Positions 21,301-22,301 of a stretch of 25,141 nucleotides of DNA are shown here, in pieces. The position numbers were made by a program, and so were the translations under genes. Position 1 is the stretch's first letter; each line of letters opens with the position of its first letter. The DNA lies in assembly GCA_009917805.1 (NCBI GenBank), contig RGES01000005.1:1-25141 (forward strand), given 5' to 3'. This stretch comes from Verrucomicrobiota bacterium. GTDB taxonomy: Bacteria > Verrucomicrobiota > Verrucomicrobiia > Opitutales > UBA953. The notes under the pieces were generated by a model. It saw nothing but the letters and a program-made list of their open reading frames with translations. It did not search any database and had not been told where the DNA came from.

Positions 21301-22301
21301 ATGCGCGGCCGGAAGATATTGTCACCGATCGACGTGCCACCGAGCGTCAGGGTCTTCGCGGTCGACGTCAGGAAGGCGATGTCGCCCGTATTGCTGAAGA
21401 CCAGGGCGGCGTTGTTCTGGCCTGTCCCGGCGGCGGCGGCCTCATTACCGTAGGTCCCGGAGGACTGGATGGTCGCGTTTCCGGCCAACGAAAAGAGGCG
21501 GTCGATGCTGACGGAGGGCGTCTGCGCACTGGCGGTGCCGCCGTCAGCGAGGATGTTGACCGAGAGATTGCCCGTATTGATGACGGTGACGCCCGTATAA
21601 GGCTGTGCGCCGATGATGGCCTGGGCACGCGCCGAGGTGCCGTTGATGACGACGTTAAGCTTGCCGGCTCCGTCCTGAAGCGTGCCGCCGAAAGTGGTCT
21701 TACTCGTGCCGTCCGTCGCAGTGCCACCCAAGCTGATGGTCGACTGCGTCACGCTACTGTTCGTGATGACGCCGGTTCCGGACAGCGCACCGATCGAAAT
21801 CTGAGGGTAAGTCGAACCACCACTATACAGCGCCGCAAGAGGACCCGCACCGTTGACGTCCAGCAATCCGCCTTGGCGAATGGTCGTCTGGTTACCAACA
21901 GTCGAAAGGACGCCCAAAGCGGCAGTCGCTCCGGCCATCTGAATCGCGCCCTGATTGATGGTCAGGTTGCCGGTGAAAAGATTGTTGCCGTATAGGATGA
22001 GCAATCCCGTACCGGATTTGGTCAACGATCCCGTGCCGCTACTAATCGTAGTATTCGAACTACCTGAACCAATCGTCAGGGTATTACCCGCGGCCAAAGC
22101 CGTACCGGCGGCGGGAATAACCACAGCCGCAGAGCCGTTTGTCGTTATGACGAGCTCCTTCGAGGCGGTGCCTAACGCGAAGGCACCAGTAATGGTGGCA
22201 TTGCCAGTCGAATTATCGAAAAGCAGGCCACCTGGATCCGTGGTGAAGTGCCGGCGATAGAGTAATTGACGGTGGCCGTCGGCGCCAGCGCCCCGGACCA
22301 C
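5928..22301 (-). CDS. Central segment of giant autotransporter-associated beta-strand repeat protein (about 5,350 real residues)
   Basis: This is one uninterrupted open frame of 5,457 codons. The first 21 or so residues (MVRGAGADGHRQLLYRRHF) are a wrong-frame reading of the upstream segment. Real sequence begins at TDPGGLLFDNSTGNATITG near 22,240. At the other end homology stops at STVKVT near 6,177, and the final 80 or so residues (rich in Arg, Gln, Glu and His) are wrong-frame. In between lie dozens of PATR repeats (LTKSGTGLLIL, LTKGGGGVLILGN, LTKNDNGTLVL, VKEGAGVVTL) and eight alternating A/B modules. I saw no cysteine in the genuine part, which is usual for exported passenger domains. There is no membrane segment, coiled coil or enzyme motif. 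The expected structure is a very long right-handed beta-solenoid outside the cell. Confidence 0.88.
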   Translation of the reverse strand: MVRGAGADGHRQLLYRRHFTTDPGGLLFDNSTGNATITGAFALGTASKELVITTNGSAAVVIPAAGTALAAGNTLTIGSGSSNTTISSGTGSLTKSGTGLLILYGNNLFTGNLTINQGAIQMAGATAALGVLSTVGNQTTIRQGGLLDVNGAGPLAALYSGGSTYPQISIGALSGTGVITNSSVTQSTISLGGTATDGTSKTTFGGTLQDGAGKLNVVINGTSARAQAIIGAQPYTGVTVINTGNLSVNILADGGTASAQTPSVSIDRLFSLAGNATIQSSGTYGNEAAAAGTGQNNAALVFSNTGDIAFLTSTAKTLTLGGTSIGDNIFRPRITNNTVDSTATAVTVSGGLWILNPAVANTYTGITSVTGGQLRAVDGVGIPTNSPITLNGGVWEVPAATLARTLGTAAGNIQLNNGASGFAAGTTSRLVVTLGGGDLTWGTAGATTFAPSSLVLGSSTALGEAEITNNIILGSAARTVTVNNNANTGTMVTAGILSGVLSGTGGGLTKGGGGVLILGNANTYTGDTTITNGNLIVTSVGNASGTTASSLGASGGKVIYNPGDADLNGLFYVGPGETSSRPWTLTSSVSQTSARTFRIDATGSGALVLAGSFANTLPRSATGQSFTLELRGANTDFNQMNMVLTNSTGTNTATLNVGKNDGGVWVLNPASANTFTGTITSSGGTLGLTTFGIGSASGIRLSNGGIFAYGAALSTATAVTIANNATGIFTGDKSLTFSSATIIEVGTSDNTIANTLSGGATLNFSGGFTNNKTSNQTLNFRGSGSTVITGAIPVGGAAQAVSIQIAPDASLTLAGAVDTYTGSTTMYQGRLILNKAMTTTSSTLDFRGGTIEASADQTISIPVTLGGDPATFTGSSSFTLTNAGGALITGTSTNSRTLVNTIASGKSLIITGALTFTNTGAVTLTVAGSGTTSIQGVMSNGTSAAGLTFAGTGTLQLTAANTATGALTVNRSSVTLSGANGSWKGTGTSYSVNAGGTLVLDNATNNNDRLLDAGAFNLMGGTLSLIGNATSEAAGAFKAYGSAAIAFSGTGSNTLTFASLDSTFYTDARSALSLVGLTGLGVTNKVKVTGVADGFAPRVAVGTDFATYVNADGFKAFSAYAAVTDINASAAGDVLKVTSAYSADDLTSSRYLGALAISDASALTVAGSTNATLSLSSGAILVGSGAQTISIPRILLSTTRLMQTTNASATVKVASTAGYVVGQAISGTGVSGYVAAIPDGTTLTLSANATATGYALVTAASPAVIQVASGASLSLGGSIVSNQGFIKAQAGSLTLSARQYHAGETTVAGGTLVLGAGDNTITPLASTLNVESGATVDLNGTVQYVGRLSSLGLAPGGGGTVTSTSAATLITNMSAGDRTFGGSITGAVTFARIGGYTLTLESAQTYTGATYLLGSATSLQDDATFANTSALVLSYATLNLNNNSGLQTSNNNRIADAAPVTMRGSTITYNGRSAVYASETMGALTLDLGANTITATANAGSGNFYSAILTFASLDRKNNASVNFTGTNLGQLSNAGGVIFTTPPSTVGGGYLGAWAIANSGDYAAYNASQGVGPAGQGGFAAYEADFGTGKVTQLTATAASTFTIPAGGATTGMLKLANAFTNDIAFAGATDVLNLELGGLLRSNDNNASTIGTSALRGVITSGISELVVYNAQNTLTINSVIQGATKLVKDGAGTLTLTAANTYSLGTVFNRGTVNLSPTNAGDIVVPAGGLVVNGGVQGGGATINVNAGGAIAATNALTINGRSTVTFAGATTNTLASVTINNLSEGNPTLAVGAGSRLLLTSATPVTAASVNASATSAISGGTLVLATGANTFAIDGVKLPGAATTYNALAPTLNISSNITGDSISLTKTGDGLLQLSGQNDFTSVTVSGGGLVLGTSGAYAQGGGGVSGPLGSGTVAMAAGTRLLVDNNDRQVGNVFTWAGTPTFDSTGGTNRTLTLNGRMAWIPAGTPTIAVNSPYLTVALLGEIPNIASITGFSVSGPGALVFNAKGYAGDFNATALGNPYSVSLLHDGDGTAAPQTLTLGGVVYDAGIVPMITVGRAGGTLPSPQAANKLIATASISNLGSGLSLTNNNGYGLKYTGSLTVATGAAFNVATASSSNLTQGLEFSGVVTAAGGFVKTGAGTLVLSNDANSIGAPISVDQGVLSVASVAALGGATVALNPQAGSAAFRATANIDASPVIRFDGTAGSRIIEVADGVTLKLNAAFDLNAAAGATASLSKNDPGTLVLNASNSGWSGAISINQGALLINNPALTSPAGTGTISVSPGYAIVGAALQLAGGVNLANALVLQGTNNLLQGGINFGGQLESVSGNNTYSGAISMPWDSTISSRSGSNLTISGLITATGTHRLQFNAEGNITLNAATTSLTGALWGMDKYGAGTLTISTPVTGPINSSGGFQIHRGTVVVNNATTIAFGSSAVTTVSGGALFRLDNSTTSTNNRLTGYALKLQGATFNFVTNGTTETAGALTADQGGSTINMTGAGNALLTFASFTGSAGGALNVTGTFGTANNYLKFTTAPTLTPATTGILARVTVSGNEFATYNSTNGIVAFTGYAAVTNVLSASPTQTFKATSATANSLTGNQTLNALTISTGPLVGNSPAVGGLAGLNPTTLTLTSGAILATGSGSGATASLGVPVVSFGATGTSEAIIHVASGQTLTVTSGFSTSGGLSKNLAGALNFDAPQFVSGTTYVNGGTLRLKSGQVNTLLYNNGVAVNFGGTLDLNGGAQFIGALTSVGSAANADAQGGSVINSAASQATFVVNGNGSFGGVVSGDVYFAKVGTNGQSFLYPQTYTGPTVLAGGSMTFADEGTLLSSSSLTIIGGQLNIQNTSTRDLGNRIADTMPISMRDGILYYTGRQQANSTETLGAVTLNGGYNAILPSSGGAASGSPGLSSATLTIASLTRADTTSTLRFNNYGQPGGSGQYGQGRLLVTSAPSLTNNLIGPWAFVDREFASYDATYGVGALNSAGFAGYAGGTLTSNPGADDNIRFTLAGTTVLNADTSIWTLAMRGQATATTVDLGGKKLTLRGGGLLLGQETDSITWTISNGTITAGAVDAASDLFIHHANFGGTNRLVDISAVIADNGTGAVRLIKNSGDAQASSMTLSGLNTYTGGTVLNMGTLVLGATGRLGTGGIVVNRATLTQTAGGVIPAQALTLNASSTVTLAGNNSLTGLTFGNAGGAAPTLTPTGILTLTGGITSTTSNPGTIATIGTGTLDLNGSSAYSINVGAALVNGIDVAPWQAGLIVNATVQNGGIAKTGNGLLQLAGQNTFAGGVTIAAGGLVIGASSTGSGLLEVPTSGPVGIGTLTMANNTSLLAAGAYTISNNVIFGDDGAGTGTHVFNGTNNLTLNGTTTLPSVWNVTIAAPQMTVTIGDATPSLSTDIINKSGLGILTVGNYAGTISAAGGLVFTGDGNALGTPANFSLGGNVVLTNDTAVTVNRSGSGPNARNKTLRKVDLTNPGSILSVTNLSGYGLEFTGAITLNGASHFAVSSATPSNLVPGLVLSGVVADAGGYDLTKSGAGTLLLTNPANTFGGATATIDVLAGVLAASSDAALGNTGNKVRLNVDGTTDIGFRATASFSSARTFILNQANNAFEVTSGNALTLSAPFTLSATTNTLTKNDNGTLVLTASNPTWAGTITVAGGTLRIGHATALGSSALTTSGAGSVAYELTGSVSVANALTLSVASGGNGIDGKGVLFSFSGSNTFSGLITQSSGVAATVGAASGATLTLSGGITTSNSTNFNAVAADAVINLASTITGGGPGTNVIGLGTLNITANQSGFTGAFNVYRGTVNLGGSGVTLGSSGAVAVYGNGVLNVSDAAGTPTSRLVNRALTIQGGTFAYVGNSANSAETNSSALTFARSGGIFSSTQTGSGTVSLTFASLSLSTDVSAGFTGTNLGTSTNKILFTTAPTLVPATTGILARATVNGSSFATYNGTTGVTAFSAYNATSTTNLNLAGATDTVDANAAMTTKGLTASKTVNAVRFSGATAQTVDGSAFTTLTLTSGGLLATGAATHALSAPVVALAAVQGVFHADTGSTLSISSALTGTAGLVKEGAGVVTLAAPANKSGLAGISANTISGNLTISRGTLRLGAANAYSPGQFLIMAGPASSLDLNGFNQQFSGLLTETVNPGTGGSITSSSGTGQLVINQDNNARSWSGTTSGAVNFVRSGQNTFTVSGANAHTGTTLINGNTTVLQSDGAFSGTSSLEVNYATLNLDNDAGIGGSADRIADSAAITFRGASMTYAGRRQAASTETLGAVSVAQGYSALTATTGGTGLNSVDLTLASLSRPAGSAATINISGTNLGTIGSNSRVTVGTLNGTAVSAASYSANGNGLTNNLIGPWAIVGNEFATYVPGLGVAALNQTGAAQYDQTNTFVGGTATKNIRLTSSTTIPTGGSTVNSVTMTGSNIALSFTNASDVLNLVSGGLIGPNNNQSIGAAVDSGRITVGGAAPAANTDLYLYNRSNTLTVNSRLVDNVNGSGSSLRVVLTASGGSINLVNTAASYTGGTVINGGTVNLLASATGVTVPLATTAANGLIVNNATVTMGSSTNTVAGQIAAGNIVTMNGVSTLNLFGDNTLAGLVLNNNGGGSGNLQVNTFSTATAAGTGANGVLTIGAAGITATSSNIASATLIAGRIDFGASSSTVDVAPIAANGVAISPLSSGLQLQGIVGSAGGLTKSGNGVLQFNAQAHYAGPTAVNAGSIRTGVTYGGSRYSALTLAANAYLNLNGSTTVWGSLAGAGKVMNSSTSAATLVIGLNGGSTEFSGQLTRFNDATVGAVALQKVGAGQLTMSSAQDYNTGTNGAITVNGGTLRYVDAGEAFNGTAASGGGTFNLNAGGVIALDNSGTSNVNSRLGLDVAGTLAIQGGRLTIGGSASPSTPTTETITTFNVTNGGGRIELTPNVANPLTLAIGTLNTANGHGGLVIGGITGAASANGVANLTITTPNLLGTQGAGANGTTTMSVRHDILADASAAGLGTGFLVKDSATNNYRALASGELNTVVTAWAATQNAGLSASQTILGQTTANTLTISGTGTLASGLNAATFGSYGPSGGLLTQTLSNASATLVLAGATGNINVGAYQSATVGTTPFLHVVAGGTLNMNAALAIGGTAGIAKLDGGTLNLNRRAYYTGTTTVDGGTLNLASGAANTIVVVPTATSATVSALSVNGLDAVINLSNQAQAFGTLNSINPLPGQGGTITNSGGSVVTFTTSTQAASGTFAGAITGNLALTKSGTNTLTLTGAQTYVGETVVRGGALELRDAATLASTAGLKLFYGTLNWNNFGHNPSGAPSPARLAATNAVSMRGGNLTVNGAGSTDTVITLNSVTSESGNNFLGVYPYVNEGSTVKVTGAQRLEPHGAHRLRMEREQQQRQQYSRRARPEHEQQRLHLEAERGRVLGEQPDQQPDRGMGGGRWFDLRHLQQRLRTGGDG
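6170..6186 (-). other. Frameshift site 2 (restores the first frame)
   Basis: The central frame reads NEGSTVKVT and then becomes Arg/Gln/Glu/His-rich. The other frame resumes with SLVRNASSRTGLTVSG. The minus-strand sequence at the join is GTGAAGGTCACTGGTGCGC. Aligned to sister modules (LTFASLDR, LTIASLTR, LTLASLSR) the expected residues are VKVTSLVR, which would need five more bases. A one-base insertion gives the same frame change. The net effect returns the gene to the frame used right of 22,245. Confidence 0.8.
7200..7678 (-). repeat. RIAD/FATY-type module, copy 7 (A, diverged)
   Basis: Key residues are NSRLGLDVAGTLAIQGGRL, TTETITTFNV, ANLTITTPNLLG, then LGTGFLVKDSATNNYRAL. The FATY position has become NNYRAL. 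Its place in the alternating series supports the assignment. Confidence 0.6.
9105..9555 (-). repeat. RIAD/FATY-type module, copy 6 (B)
   Basis: Key residues are DRIADSAAITFRGASMTYAG, STETLGAVSV, LTLASLSRPAGSAATIN, then NNLIGPWAIVGNEFATY. Confidence 0.8.
10385..10760 (-). repeat. RIAD/FATY-type module, copy 5 (A)
   Basis: Key residues are SRLVNRALTIQGGTFAYVGN, SAETNSSALT, LTFASLSLSTDVSAGFTG, then TTGILARATVNGSSFATY. Confidence 0.8.
11110..12395 (-). repeat. Inter-module block shared with 15,300-16,625, copy 2
   Basis: In order it contains GGLVIGASSTGSG, SGPVGIGTLTMANNTSLL, GYGLEFTGAITLNG, NLVPGLVLSGVVADAGG, FRATASFSS, LTKNDNGTLVLTASN and FSGSNTFSGLI, matching copy 1 element by element. The next unit to the left lacks the block. 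Confidence 0.75.
13310..13735 (-). repeat. RIAD/FATY-type module, copy 4 (B)
   Basis: Key residues are GNRIADTMPISMRDGILYY, STETLGAVTL, LTIASLTRADTTSTLRF, then NNLIGPWAFVDREFASY. Confidence 0.8.
14565..14925 (-). repeat. RIAD/FATY-type module, copy 3 (A)
   Basis: Key residues are NNRLTGYALKLQGATFNF, TTETAGALT, LLTFASF, then TTGILARVTVSGNEFATY. It is visibly similar to copy 5 at the DNA level (around 14,640-14,700 versus 10,450-10,520), suggesting a comparatively recent duplication. Confidence 0.8.
15300..16625 (-). repeat. Inter-module block shared with 11,110-12,395, copy 1
   Basis: In order it contains GGLVLGTSGAY, SGPLGSGTVAMAAGTRLL, GYGLKYTGSLTVATG, NLTQGLEFSGVVTAAGG, FRATANIDA, LSKNDPGTLVLNASN and VSGNNTYSGAI. 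The same series in the same order lies between the next pair of A and B modules, about 4.2 kb to the left. Confidence 0.75.
17545..17960 (-). repeat. RIAD/FATY-type module, copy 2 (B)
   Basis: Key residues are NNNRIADAAPVTMRGSTITY, SETMGALTL, LTFASLDRKNNASVNFTG, then GAWAIANSGDYAAY. B copies read 'NNLIGPWA' or similar before the FATY position, where A copies read 'GILAR'. Confidence 0.78.
18535..18690 (-). repeat. Diverged copy of the GLxxGMxVxxxNxPxGTT motif
   Basis: The residues ATVKVASTAGYVVGQAISG and then IPDGTTLTLSANATATG follow the pattern. This is a single copy placed between the A and B modules of the first super-repeat unit. Confidence 0.6.
18930..19300 (-). repeat. RIAD/FATY-type module, copy 1 (A)
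   Basis: Key residues are NNNDRLLDAGAFNLMGG, SEAAGAF, TLTFASLDS, then GTDFATYVNADGFKAFSAY. It lies about 1.35 kb before the B copy of the same unit. Confidence 0.75.

Noticed and set aside
22236..22256. Programmed ribosomal frameshifting or simple-sequence phase variation at break 1
   Set aside because: There is no slippery heptamer, homopolymer or short tandem repeat tract in this stretch. A lesion or sequence error is simpler.
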